This document shows positions 1 through 7,170 of a DNA stretch of 16,165 nucleotides, in pieces. This DNA comes from Candidatus Nanoanaerosalina archaeon. GTDB lineage: Archaea > Nanohalarchaeota > Nanosalinia > Nanosalinales > Nanoanaerosalinaceae. The notes under the pieces are model-generated. The model worked only from the letters and a program-made list of their open reading frames with translations, ran no database searches and was not told where the DNA came from. Both the position numbers and the translations under genes were made by a program. The stretch covers positions 1-16,165 of the forward strand of contig JALDAI010000012.1 of NCBI GenBank assembly GCA_022729285.1, in the 5' to 3' direction. Numbering within the stretch: position 1 is the first letter of the stretch; each line of letters starts with the position of its first letter.

Positions 1-1
1 A

Positions 2-376
2 CTCTTATTAGCTGTTTTCTTAATAGGCTTCAAGGTTTTGAAAACCGTGACTACAGTGGTTCTAGTAGCCATTATTTCAGGTGTTTACTTCGTTGTTTTA
101 AACAGGTTAGGAATTATTTCGCTCAGTGTAAGCCTCACCAACATACTTGGTTTCATGGTATTAGGTATGTTACTGTATACGGCTTTTGTAACTGTAAACA
201 TATCCTCTAAAATGGCAAAGAAATTATTGAAAGCTGCTAAAAAGATTTTGAAAACTGTTCTAATACCTTTCAAAAAACTGTATAAAATCTTGAAGAAAGA
301 GTTTTCTAACGGTAGAAAAAATAGTAAAAAAGAAGGGAAGAAGCAGAAAAATATTATTCTTAAGGAATCTGATTAA
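2..376 (+). CDS. C-terminal part of a membrane protein, cut by the window edge
   Basis: The reading frame is open to the left edge with no stop before the TTG at 38, and the codons upstream of it encode more hydrophobic residues, so this is probably the tail of a longer protein rather than a 112-residue protein starting at 38. At least two hydrophobic stretches that could span the membrane are visible (roughly nucleotides 2-30 together with 50-100, and 130-200). They are followed by a strongly basic, amphipathic, Lys/Leu-rich tail of about 55 residues that would be expected to lie on the cytoplasmic face. I recognise no family motif. The TAA stop at 374-376 lies one base from the stop of the convergent gene on the other strand. 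Confidence 0.6.
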   Translation, partial: LLLAVFLIGFKVLKTVTTVVLVAIISGVYFVVLNRLGIISLSVSLTNILGFMVLGMLLYTAFVTVNISSKMAKKLLKAAKKILKTVLIPFKKLYKILKKEFSNGRKNSKKEGKKQKNIILKESD

Positions 377-377
377 T

Positions 378-1055
378 TTAGTTGCCGAAGTAAGTCCTCG
401 AGTTTTCTGAACCAAAAGATCCTTCAACAACAACTCCTTCAAAAAACACTTCTGAATCCCTTAGATCTCTTTTAAACATACCCGAAAAACTTTCAAACTT
501 TAAAGGCGTACTTTCTAACGAATGGGTCTGACTTCCTCTTCTAACTTCTCCTGAAACATTGTCGAAATCAAAGTCAGTGTTTGTAATATTTTCTAACTCC
601 AATACATCCGGTTCGCCTTCGATAAAAAGCTCTTTAGGTTCTTCAGACTCTAAACTACTACCTCCTACTCTCAAAGTACTTGCTTCACCGTTTATTGAAA
701 CCTCTTCCTGGCCTACTAACAATCTACCTGTAAAGTTCTCAACTTCGTAAGCGTATTCATTTAAATTAAAACCGCCGAAAGTAGTGTTCATTCCTTCACC
801 TTCTACAACAATTTTTTCAATTGGTGCTGTATGGCTGAACTGTGAAAAATTTCCTTCCCCATAATTAAGATCGGCTGAAACAGTGGTATTTCCTTCAGGA
901 GATTCTAATCCTGGTAATAAACCTAGTCTCTCCCTAATATTAAGGGAAAATCCTGAAATATCTGTTAAATCTTTTACTTCAACACCGTATACGTCGAAAC
1001 CTACTCCGATTAAGAGTAGTGCAACAAGAACCGCTCCCATTATTTTAATGTCCAT
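378..1055 (-). CDS. Hypothetical membrane-anchored extracytoplasmic protein, 225 aa
   Basis: I do not recognise this protein. Residues about 5-24 form one hydrophobic segment with a short positively charged start (Lys4), which fits an N-terminal membrane anchor or uncleaved signal. There is no lipobox Cys or Ala-X-Ala site that I would trust. The remaining 200 residues are hydrophilic, acidic, and rich in Asn, Ser, Thr, Gly and Glu with alternating beta-like patterns and several Asn-X-Ser/Thr sites, as expected for a domain outside the cell. There are no cysteines. The start ATG at 1053-1055 has a TTTAAA box about 25 nt upstream and no Shine-Dalgarno site, suggesting a leaderless transcript. 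It is divergent from the methyltransferase at 1149 and convergent with the gene to its left. Confidence 0.6.
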   Translation of the reverse strand: MDIKIMGAVLVALLLIGVGFDVYGVEVKDLTDISGFSLNIRERLGLLPGLESPEGNTTVSADLNYGEGNFSQFSHTAPIEKIVVEGEGMNTTFGGFNLNEYAYEVENFTGRLLVGQEEVSINGEASTLRVGGSSLESEEPKELFIEGEPDVLELENITNTDFDFDNVSGEVRRGSQTHSLESTPLKFESFSGMFKRDLRDSEVFFEGVVVEGSFGSENSRTYFGN

Positions 1056-1077
1056 AACTTTTTGTTACATTCTTTTC

Positions 1078-1083
1078 TTTAAA
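1078..1083 (-). promoter_or_regulatory. TATA-like box for the gene ending at 378
   Basis: TTTAAA is centred about 25 nt before the minus-strand ATG at 1055, the spacing expected for an archaeal TATA box feeding a leaderless or near-leaderless transcript. It is the best candidate in the 93-base divergent intergenic region. Confidence 0.4.
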
Positions 1084-1118
1084 CTGTTTGCTCAATACTT
1101 TGCTCTAAACGGCCCAAC

Positions 1119-1131
1119 ATAAAAAAATAGG
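1119..1131 (+). promoter_or_regulatory. TATA-like box for the SpoU methyltransferase gene
   Basis: An A/T run (ATAAAAAAATAG) is centred about 25 nt before the ATG at 1149. No Shine-Dalgarno sequence precedes the ATG, so a leaderless message is likely. Confidence 0.4.
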
Positions 1132-1148
1132 TTACAAAAAGTGTTGGT

Positions 1149-1847
1149 ATGAGAAAATGTATCGTTGTTGAACCGGAAATAGAGGGGAATTTGGGTTTTT
1201 TAGCGAGGACGATGGCAAACTTTGATTTTGAACAGCTTATTCTTGTTAACCCTAAGACAAAAATAGGTAAGAAAGCTAAAAACAGAGCTGTACATGCTCA
1301 AAAAGTTCTTGAAAATGTTTTAATTAAGGATTCTTTTGAAAAAGCTTTAAACTGTGTTGATTTCTCTATAGGCACTACAGGGCTCGAGTCGGTCGATTCT
1401 TCAAACTTTGTTAGAAGCACTACGGATGTCAGGGAAATAGCTGAAAGAGCTTCAGAAGTTTCAGGAGATATCGGAGTAGTTTTAGGAAGAGAGTCTAAAG
1501 GTTTAACTAACGAAGAGCTGTCCATGTGCGATATGGCTGTAAAAGTACCTACTTCTGATAACTACCCTGTTATGAACATCACACATGCTGCTTGTGTCGT
1601 CTTTTATGAACTATTCAGAGCAAAGAAAAAAGGCGATAGAGAGGCTAGCAGCAGGAAAGAAAAAGAATACCTCAAACATATTTTTAAAAGTATAGTAAAC
1701 AAAATGGAGTATTCAGAGAGCGATGCTGATAGAGAGGTTCAATGTCTTCAAAACTTTATAGGAAGATCTTTTGTTGATAAATCCGAGATAAACACTCTTA
1801 TCGGCGTTTTCAAAAAAATTGAGAAATCTTTAGAGGTTAAAAAATGA
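1149..1847 (+). CDS. trmJ: SpoU/TrmH-family RNA 2'-O-methyltransferase, TrmJ type
   Basis: This 232-residue protein is a SPOUT (trefoil-knot) methyltransferase that uses S-adenosylmethionine to methylate a ribose 2'-OH. All three SpoU motifs are visible: motif 1 with Asn14, Arg20 and Asn24 (N-LGFLARTMANF); motif 2 GRESKGLTNEEL at 113-124; and motif 3 with Pro140, Met-Asn142-143 and Tyr-Glu-Leu 153-155. The N-terminal layout, with motif 1 almost at the start, matches TrmJ, whose archaeal members modify C32 of tRNA. That exact target is inferred from the family. The helical C-terminal tail (about 160-232) is typical of TrmJ-like proteins. The stop overlaps the ATG of the next gene (ATGA), so the two are probably translationally coupled. 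Confidence 0.85.
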   Translation: MRKCIVVEPEIEGNLGFLARTMANFDFEQLILVNPKTKIGKKAKNRAVHAQKVLENVLIKDSFEKALNCVDFSIGTTGLESVDSSNFVRSTTDVREIAERASEVSGDIGVVLGRESKGLTNEELSMCDMAVKVPTSDNYPVMNITHAACVVFYELFRAKKKGDREASSRKEKEYLKHIFKSIVNKMEYSESDADREVQCLQNFIGRSFVDKSEINTLIGVFKKIEKSLEVKK

Positions 1848-3103
1848 TTGGAGGACTTATAGGAGGAGACGTAGGATTTGTTCAAACTGTTTTACCGATA
1901 ATATTCATAATGATTCTAATGCTGTTGATGCCAAGGCTTATGGCGTACCAGGTAATATACCGGATGAAATCAGCGTTAGAAGATATTAAGAAAAGTTCTT
2001 TGGAAGCAGAGAGCATGTTCCTAAACAGCGTTTCAGAAGCGCCTACCCCGGAGATGAAAGAAAGTTTGGAGCCTATGAAGAACTTTGTAGTATCTCCACC
2101 AGCCTCTATGGATCCTGCAGGTCTTTTCCAAAAGCTTGAAAGAGTTCTTGACACATCTGAGGAAAAGATGAAAGGGTTTGTAAAATCTTTGAACCCTGAT
2201 ATGTCGGATGAAGAGCTTGCCGATAACTCTATGGCATTTAAAGGAGTTTACGGGACCCACCAAATTTTTGTGGTTTTAAGACATTTCAAAAAGCTTATTG
2301 AAGAGACTAGAAACTTTCAGCTAGGAGGTATGATGCAGATGGTCCTACCGGTGTACAAAGAGCTTGCTGAGTCACAGAAAGATGCGACAAAAGCTTTTGT
2401 AAACCAGGTACCTATCGGAGACACAATAGGACCTATAGTAGCTGCAATGCTTATCAACGATAAGGAAAGCGTTGAAGAAGCTGCTGAAGATATCATAGTT
2501 GCTGAACAGTCTATTGACGACAGTGAATACCTTGTTGTAAAAAGCAATGGACCTGGAGCTCGTTTAGGAAAGTACGGTGACGCTGTTGAAAAAGTTGTGG
2601 AGGACCATGACATCGAGAAAATAATCACAGTTGATGCAGGAATGCGTTATGAAGGAGAGGAGACAGGTACGATAGTTGACGGTTCAGGAGTTATGATGGG
2701 AGGTCCGGGAGTTGAAAAAGCTAAGATAGAAGAGGTGGCGACCAAGTACGAACTTCCTCTTGATGGATACATCATTAAGCAGAGCGGTCCGGAAGCTTCC
2801 AAGCCTATGCATAAGAAGATCTGGGATTCTCGTAAAAAAGCAGCAGGCATCATAAAGGACGAGATCCGTAACTCCGATGGAAAAGTTTTAGTTATAGGTG
2901 TTGGAAACACTTGTGGAGCCGGTAATTCGAAAGAATCAATTGACGGCCTTGAAGCAAAGCTGATCCCGTACTGGAAAGAGCAGGAAGAAGAAACTGCAAG
3001 CTACTTTGGTTTGATGAAGGCTTTCCCTATGGGCAACAGTTTTTCAAACAGTCAGAAAGATGGTACTACCTTCGACTTGTTCCAGTCTATTGTTCGAAGG
3101 TAG
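1844..3103 (+). CDS. DUF1512-like archaeal membrane-anchored protein, 419 aa
   Basis: The protein begins with one strong transmembrane helix (about residues 11-33) followed by a basic helical stretch. A mainly helical middle region (40-225) precedes a conserved-looking alpha/beta C-terminal domain. The C-terminal domain contains glycine-rich segments such as SNGPGARLGKYG (234-245), VDAGMRYEGEETG (263-275) and a GSGVMMGGPGVEK stretch (280-292), plus GVGNTCGAGNSKE (352-364). These resemble what I recall of the archaeal DUF1512 family, whose function is unknown. Length and single N-terminal anchor also fit. The gene shares the ATGA overlap with the upstream RNA methyltransferase, so they are one operon. 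The C-terminal domain should face the cytoplasm if the basic residues after the helix obey the positive-inside rule. No catalytic motif is assigned. Confidence 0.65.
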   Translation: MIGGLIGGDVGFVQTVLPIIFIMILMLLMPRLMAYQVIYRMKSALEDIKKSSLEAESMFLNSVSEAPTPEMKESLEPMKNFVVSPPASMDPAGLFQKLERVLDTSEEKMKGFVKSLNPDMSDEELADNSMAFKGVYGTHQIFVVLRHFKKLIEETRNFQLGGMMQMVLPVYKELAESQKDATKAFVNQVPIGDTIGPIVAAMLINDKESVEEAAEDIIVAEQSIDDSEYLVVKSNGPGARLGKYGDAVEKVVEDHDIEKIITVDAGMRYEGEETGTIVDGSGVMMGGPGVEKAKIEEVATKYELPLDGYIIKQSGPEASKPMHKKIWDSRKKAAGIIKDEIRNSDGKVLVIGVGNTCGAGNSKESIDGLEAKLIPYWKEQEEETASYFGLMKAFPMGNSFSNSQKDGTTFDLFQSIVRR

Positions 3104-3108
3104 GTAAA

Positions 3109-3130
3109 GGTAACCATTATAAAAGTTATC
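3109..3130 (+). promoter_or_regulatory. rpl10e promoter: TATA-like box inside a small dyad
   Basis: TTATAAAAG at 3118-3126 is the likely TATA box for rpl10e. It lies between GGTAAC (3109-3114) and GTTATC (3125-3130), which pair over 6 positions including one G-T wobble. The box is centred about 38 nt before the ATG, leaving room for a short leader, although the ribosome site sits close to the expected transcript start. Confidence 0.4.
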
Positions 3131-3141
3131 AACAACATTTC

Positions 3142-3150
3142 AAAAGGAGG
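3142..3150 (+). promoter_or_regulatory. Strong Shine-Dalgarno site of rpl10e
   Basis: AAAAGGAGG ends 8 nt before the ATG at 3159. It is the best ribosome-binding site in the window. It fixes the rpl10e start over the overlapping out-of-frame ATG at 3151. Confidence 0.7.
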
Positions 3151-3158
3151 ATGTTAAA

Positions 3159-3680
3159 ATGGCGTTAAGACCAGGAAGAATTTACAGAGATGTACCAGGA
3201 CAAGCGTACACTCGAATGTCTCAGAAAAAAGAGAATGATAACTTTATTACAGGAGCTCCTGCTCCAAAAATTCAGATATTCGACATGGGTGCGAAGGATA
3301 AGAAGTTCACTCACAAGGTAGTTCTGAAAGTTGAAAAAGAGTGCTGTATCCGAAGCAATGCGCTGGAGTCTGCAAGAATTGCTGCTAACTCACATTTGAG
3401 GAAGAGTATCGGTAGAGAACACTACCATCTAAGGATTAAGCCTTATCCTCACCATGTTCTAAGACACCACCCTCTAGCGGGTGTTGCACAGGCAGACCGT
3501 TACTACGAGGGTATGAGAAAGCCTTTTGGACGTTCAATCGGAAGGGCTGCGATCGTTAATAAGAACCAGGAAATTGTTGAGGTTCGGACTAACGAGAAGA
3601 ACATTCAAGCAGCTAAAAAGGCTTGTGAGCGAGCAGGTATGAAAATCCCTGTAAGTTTTAGAGTTCACGTAAAAGAGTAA
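3159..3680 (+). CDS. rpl10e: 50S ribosomal protein L10e (uL16)
   Basis: The 173-residue length is right for archaeal L10e, the counterpart of bacterial L16, which sits by the P and A sites of the large subunit between the peptidyl-transferase centre and the tRNA elbow. The family pattern is clear: basic N-terminus LRPGRIYRD, then YTRMSQ, an FITGAPAPKIQIFDMG stretch (about 29-44), a His/Arg-rich central part (IKPYPHHVLRHHPLAG) and the GMRKPFG loop typical of uL16. The start is fixed by a strong Shine-Dalgarno site. It is followed by a GAAA-loop hairpin and appears to be its own transcription unit. Nothing is truncated. Confidence 0.97.
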   Translation: MALRPGRIYRDVPGQAYTRMSQKKENDNFITGAPAPKIQIFDMGAKDKKFTHKVVLKVEKECCIRSNALESARIAANSHLRKSIGREHYHLRIKPYPHHVLRHHPLAGVAQADRYYEGMRKPFGRSIGRAAIVNKNQEIVEVRTNEKNIQAAKKACERAGMKIPVSFRVHVKE

Positions 3681-3684
3681 AGTG

Positions 3685-3700
3685 TTCCGGGAAACCGGAA
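3685..3700 (+). terminator. GAAA-capped hairpin after rpl10e
   Basis: TTCCGG (3685-3690), loop GAAA (3691-3694) and CCGGAA (3695-3700) form a perfect 6-bp stem with a GNRA tetraloop, 4 nt after the rpl10e stop. It is followed by an AT-rich stretch but no clean T-run. It may end or stabilise the rpl10e message. It also abuts the promoter box of the next gene, so a role there is possible. Confidence 0.45.
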
Positions 3701-3702
3701 AC

Positions 3703-3711
3703 TTATTTATC
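3703..3711 (+). promoter_or_regulatory. TATA-like box (TTATTTATC) for the PEP-synthase-like gene
   Basis: TTTATC at 3706-3711 is centred about 26 nt before the ATG at 3735. No ribosome-binding site precedes the ATG, which fits a leaderless transcript. The same TTTATC core recurs upstream of rpl44e and enolase. Confidence 0.45.
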
Positions 3712-3734
3712 ATTTTGTAGCGCATTTTTTCTTA

Positions 3735-5549
3735 ATGATTAAATGGATCGAAGATGTTAGCCCTGAGGAAGTAGATAGGTACGGATGGTTAGCTAAAAAT
3801 CTTTCTAATACGTTAGAAACCGGGCTAAATATCCCTAAAGGATTTGTTGTATCTAAAGAATGTTTTAACAAATTTAAGGAAAGAAAAAATATTGAAGAAA
3901 CGATTCAAAGCGCTATAAACAATATTTCTGATTTTGAAACATGTGTGAATGCTTCTGAAAAAATTATTAGCACAATAAGTCGAAACAGTGTACCGGAAGA
4001 CATAATTGAAGATGTAAAAAAGGAGTATGCAGAAATAAATGTCAGCAAAAAAGTCCGTGAAGCAGGTTCTAAAGCTATCAATTTAATAGGGAATCAGAGA
4101 ACTTATGAAACAGTTACTCTGAAGGTTTCACCGTTAAATAAAGGTGAAAAAAATATATACAGTCCTGAAATGGGGGTTAGCAGTAAACAATCACTTGAAA
4201 ACTCTTTAAAACAGCTCTGGAAAAATTACTTTAAGCCGGAAAACCTGTTTTACAGGTATAAAAAAGGGTTAAATTCTTCTGAAGTAGCTATAATAGTTCA
4301 AAAATCTGTCGAGTACGACAAATCCGGTACAGTTTACACAAGAAGCCCTAATAACTATAAAATTTTAGAAATGGAGTCCTGTTACGGACTTATAACAGGA
4401 TTAAAAGAAGGAGAAGTAAGCGGCGACAGATTTGAGGTTGAAAGAGATTCCGGTAAAATAATTGAAAAAGATGTCGTTGAAAAAGATTACAAAGTTGGTA
4501 AAAACCCTGCTACGGGTAAGATCACTAAGACAAGTGTACCATCACATATCAGATCGGAGAGGTCCTTATCCACTGAAAGGTTTTCAGAAGTCGTCAACCA
4601 ATGTATAAAAGTTGAAAAACGGTTTAAAGAACCTGTAGAAGTTGAGTTCGGGATAAATAGGGAGAGAGTATTTATTGAATCTGTGGACCCTATCACCAAC
4701 ATATCCGAAGCTAAGCCCGAACACAAAAATAGGCCTTTGGTCCAAGGAATCCCAACAACCGATAAAACCGTTGAAGGAAGTGTAAAAAAGGTTTATACTT
4801 CTCGTGAAGTTATTGATAACGGAATAATTGTATCAGAAAATCCGGATAAACGCTTTATCAAAAACTTAGATAATATTAACGGAATTATCATCGAAAAAGG
4901 AGGACGAACAAACTACTTACACAGTATATTATCCGATCTAGGAGTAACAGGAGTTTTAAGAGCGGATGAAGCTTTGGAAAAGCTCGATGACGGTTCAAAC
5001 GTGGTTATCAAAGGTAGTTCCGGAAGCGTATTTTTAAAGGAAGATGTACAGGGTAGTTTTTCAGAAAAATCTTCATTAGATAATATCTCCAAAACATACA
5101 ATGAACTTGGTTCAAACCTGATAACTGTTGAAGAAAACTTTAAGGAGCCTACAGTATACGAAGAAGGATTCCTGAAAATCGGAGGAAAGTATGAGAGAGT
5201 TTTGAAGAACTTTGGTTCAGATACAGGTTATATTCTAGTAGAATCTGTCAAAGATGTGTTTAGAGCAGACGAACACGACGTTTTACTAAATATACAGAAA
5301 TTAGGTAACAGGTTATCTACTAAAAAAAGCGTTAGCAAGTTTTTGGAATACCTTTCAAAGAACAGTGGCGACATAGTTGTAATATTAAACGGAAGCGAAG
5401 ATGCTGAAACGGTTTCAAAGTACATTAAATACGGTGTTAATACTTTCTTAACTTACTCAGAGATTTATGAACACACTAAAAACAAGCTCTTAAGTGCTGA
5501 GAAAAAGTTCATCATACAAAGTTTACAAGAGACAGTTAATAATGGATAA
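3735..5549 (+). CDS. Degenerate PEP synthase/PPDK-like protein, probably not a normal enzyme
   Basis: The domain order follows phosphoenolpyruvate synthase: an N-terminal ATP-grasp-like part (about 15-322, with NIPKGFVVS at 32-40, VAIIVQKSV...SGTVYTRSP at 184-205 and VEVEFGINRERVFIESVDPIT ending at 321), then a phosphohistidine swivelling domain (about 335-435, GGRTNYLHS at 389-397). The enzyme normally makes PEP from pyruvate and ATP through a phospho-His. Here the His of the usual GG-x-T-x-H pattern is Tyr394, the GGK near the N-terminus is Gly-Trp-Leu (17-19), and the Arg of the VRSS motif appears replaced by Lys130. After residue 436 only about 170 residues remain instead of a PEP-binding barrel of about 350. 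The last part (546-590) resembles the end of that barrel. These alignments are by eye. The gene is intact and overlaps the next gene by 8 nt, so it is probably expressed. A regulatory or binding role is a guess. Confidence 0.7.
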   Translation: MIKWIEDVSPEEVDRYGWLAKNLSNTLETGLNIPKGFVVSKECFNKFKERKNIEETIQSAINNISDFETCVNASEKIISTISRNSVPEDIIEDVKKEYAEINVSKKVREAGSKAINLIGNQRTYETVTLKVSPLNKGEKNIYSPEMGVSSKQSLENSLKQLWKNYFKPENLFYRYKKGLNSSEVAIIVQKSVEYDKSGTVYTRSPNNYKILEMESCYGLITGLKEGEVSGDRFEVERDSGKIIEKDVVEKDYKVGKNPATGKITKTSVPSHIRSERSLSTERFSEVVNQCIKVEKRFKEPVEVEFGINRERVFIESVDPITNISEAKPEHKNRPLVQGIPTTDKTVEGSVKKVYTSREVIDNGIIVSENPDKRFIKNLDNINGIIIEKGGRTNYLHSILSDLGVTGVLRADEALEKLDDGSNVVIKGSSGSVFLKEDVQGSFSEKSSLDNISKTYNELGSNLITVEENFKEPTVYEEGFLKIGGKYERVLKNFGSDTGYILVESVKDVFRADEHDVLLNIQKLGNRLSTKKSVSKFLEYLSKNSGDIVVILNGSEDAETVSKYIKYGVNTFLTYSEIYEHTKNKLLSAEKKFIIQSLQETVNNG

Positions 5550-6180
5550 AAAAAGAGTTGAAATAATTCTTACAAAGCTTGATGACTTCAAGAACCCTAA
5601 ACCTGATTTAGAACAGTACTGTACTCCTCCAGGAGTTGCTGCAGATTTTCTTAACACAGTTTACTTAAATGAGAACGAAAAAACTGATATATTAGATCTT
5701 GGATGCGGTACAGGTTTTCTTTCAATTGCGGCGGGATTGTTCGGTTTTAATGTCAGAGGTGTCGATATAGATTATGAGAGCTTATCCATAGCTGAAAAAA
5801 ACAAGAAAAAAGCTGAAGAGGAGTCAGGGAAGGAGTTATCAGTGGATTTTGAACAGCAGGATATTTCAGAGTTAAGAGAAACCGGTAAAAAGTATGCAGT
5901 TGTTATGAACCCTCCTTTCGGGATACAGGAACGTGGTAAAAACCTGTTGTTTTTAGAAAAAGGGTTTAATTCTGGAGAACATGTTTATTCTTTACTCCAT
6001 TGTCCTGAAGATAAGAGAAAAGATACAGAAGATTATATAAAAGAGTTTTCTGCTAGAAAAGGTTTTGAAGCGAAAATTTTACGACGTTACAGGTTTGATT
6101 TAAAGAACACGATGGTATTCCACCAAGAAGATGTCAAAACTATCACCACAAATCTATACTATTTTAAATCTAAAAAATAA
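5542..6180 (+). CDS. METTL5-type rRNA adenine N6-methyltransferase (COG2263)
   Basis: This is a class I SAM methyltransferase of the archaeal/eukaryotic METTL5 group, which in eukaryotes methylates an adenosine in 18S rRNA. The target in archaea is inferred to be small-subunit rRNA. Visible motifs, numbered from the chosen start: LEQYCTPPGVAADF (23-36), SAM-binding LDLGCGTGFLSIAA (51-64), acidic GVDID (73-77) and catalytic NPPFG (123-127), followed by an EHVYSLLH segment like the family's YSIH and a late FH pair. I choose the ATG at 5542 (212 aa) over the one at 5494 because the extra 16 residues lie inside the upstream gene and do not look like the family. The start overlaps the PEP-synthase-like stop by 8 nt, which implies coupling. 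Confidence 0.85.
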   Translation: MDKKRVEIILTKLDDFKNPKPDLEQYCTPPGVAADFLNTVYLNENEKTDILDLGCGTGFLSIAAGLFGFNVRGVDIDYESLSIAEKNKKKAEEESGKELSVDFEQQDISELRETGKKYAVVMNPPFGIQERGKNLLFLEKGFNSGEHVYSLLHCPEDKRKDTEDYIKEFSARKGFEAKILRRYRFDLKNTMVFHQEDVKTITTNLYYFKSKK

Positions 6181-6192
6181 TTAGTTGAGATT

Positions 6193-6441
6193 ATGGAAGT
6201 AGAAGTTAAAAAAAGTGATTCGGGAAAAACAGTTGTAGAAACAAAGGAGAAAAACCATACTGTTATGTCCCTTTTCAGAAAATATTTATGGGACTCAGGA
6301 GTTACTGCTGGTTATGATGAAGGACACCCTTATCTAGGAGGTTCTAAACTAGTTGTTGAATCGGAAGATGTTGAAAAAGAATTCGAAGAAGCTATCAGAG
6401 ACATTAAATCCGATTTAAAGAATTTTAAAAGTTCTTTTTAA
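6193..6441 (+). CDS. rpoL: RNA polymerase subunit L (Rpb11/AC19 homologue)
   Basis: The 82-residue product is the archaeal RpoL, which pairs with RpoD (Rpb3-like) to form the alpha-like assembly platform of RNA polymerase. The characteristic NHTVMSLFRKYLW segment (21-33), the GYDEGHPYLGG turn (40-50, matching the family's A-Y-x-x-x-HPL-x-G) and the C-terminal amphipathic helix (about 60-79) are present. Length is slightly below the usual 85-95. It begins 12 nt after the METTL5-like stop, with no separate promoter evident, so it likely shares that transcript. It has no good Shine-Dalgarno site. The 66 bases after it carry a strong palindrome. Confidence 0.9.
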   Translation: MEVEVKKSDSGKTVVETKEKNHTVMSLFRKYLWDSGVTAGYDEGHPYLGGSKLVVESEDVEKEFEEAIRDIKSDLKNFKSSF

Positions 6442-6463
6442 GGTTTGATACTCTGGTATACTG

Positions 6464-6489
6464 CTAGGAGCTATTAATAAAGCTCCTAG
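6464..6489. promoter_or_regulatory. 9-bp palindrome around the signal peptidase promoter box
   Basis: CTAGGAGCT (6464-6472) and AGCTCCTAG (6481-6489) are perfect inverted repeats separated by ATTAATAA. The AT spacer lies 28-35 nt before the ATG at 6508, where an archaeal TATA box would sit. The element could be an operator that hides or frames the promoter, or a terminator hairpin for the rpoL transcript, since it is followed by TTTCT. The sequence alone does not separate these. Confidence 0.5.
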
Positions 6490-6507
6490 TTTCTAAAGGA
6501 ATAGATT

Positions 6508-7164
6508 ATGGAAATATTAAAAGAGTTTGAAAACAGTTTATTTTTTGTCCTAGTAGCTTTTGTTTTAGCTTTTTCCCTATACCAATCGATAAGCGTTGGT
6601 TTAAACACAGATACTCCTATAGTAACTGTTATTTCTGAATCAATGTCACAAAATTATGGAGGAAGATTTGGCCGTATAAGCGAGTCCTTCGACAACGGGT
6701 TTAGCATCAAAACCTTTTTTTCTCCACAGATAGGGTTTAATAGAGGAGATATAGTTTTGGTTAGAGGGGTTGACTTTGATGAAATAACCGCAGGTTATGA
6801 TGATGGCGACATAATAATTTTTGAGAGCGATAACGAGGTTTTAAGAGACAACATGCCTCCGATGATCCACAGAGTTGTTGAAAGAGATGAAACCTTTTTA
6901 ACTACTAAAGGAGACGCAAATGAAGAACGTGTTGAGTACTGTGTCGACCGTTATGGAAGGTTTGATTTAAATTATGACTCATGTTCTGAGGACGAAAAAC
7001 TTGTTAAAATAGAGGAGAACATTACTGAGGAACAGGTATTAGGTAAAGCATTTTTTGTAGTGCCTAAAGTCGGATATGCTAAAATAATTCCTTCATGCGG
7101 GTTCCATAGGGTTTTTTCACCTAACTCAGATTATACCCAGTATGTGTGTGACACCCTGTTCTAA
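6508..7164 (+). CDS. Signal peptidase I, archaeal/ER (Sec11) type
   Basis: This membrane protease removes signal peptides from proteins exported through Sec. One N-terminal transmembrane helix (about 10-31) anchors it. The catalytic elements follow in family order: SESM with nucleophile Ser45, the IHRVVE segment with His121 in place of the bacterial Lys, and KGDAN with Asp136. The His in the second site places it with the archaeal and eukaryotic enzymes. An insertion of about 30 residues follows Ser45 (50-78), and a four-Cys C-terminal region (Cys145, 159, 197, 214) could form disulfides outside the cell. There is no C-terminal second membrane helix. The start ATG lies just after the palindromic promoter region, and the gene appears to be transcribed alone. 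Confidence 0.9.
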   Translation: MEILKEFENSLFFVLVAFVLAFSLYQSISVGLNTDTPIVTVISESMSQNYGGRFGRISESFDNGFSIKTFFSPQIGFNRGDIVLVRGVDFDEITAGYDDGDIIIFESDNEVLRDNMPPMIHRVVERDETFLTTKGDANEERVEYCVDRYGRFDLNYDSCSEDEKLVKIEENITEEQVLGKAFFVVPKVGYAKIIPSCGFHRVFSPNSDYTQYVCDTLF

Positions 7165-7170
7165 TACTTA

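Noticed and set aside
38..40. TTG as the start of the first gene
   Set aside because: The frame continues upstream to the window edge with hydrophobic codons and no stop, so a truncated gene is more likely.
5494..5541. Upstream ATG extending the METTL5-like protein by 16 residues
   Set aside because: The extension lies inside the PEP-synthase-like gene and does not resemble the family N-terminus; the ATG at 5542 fits better.
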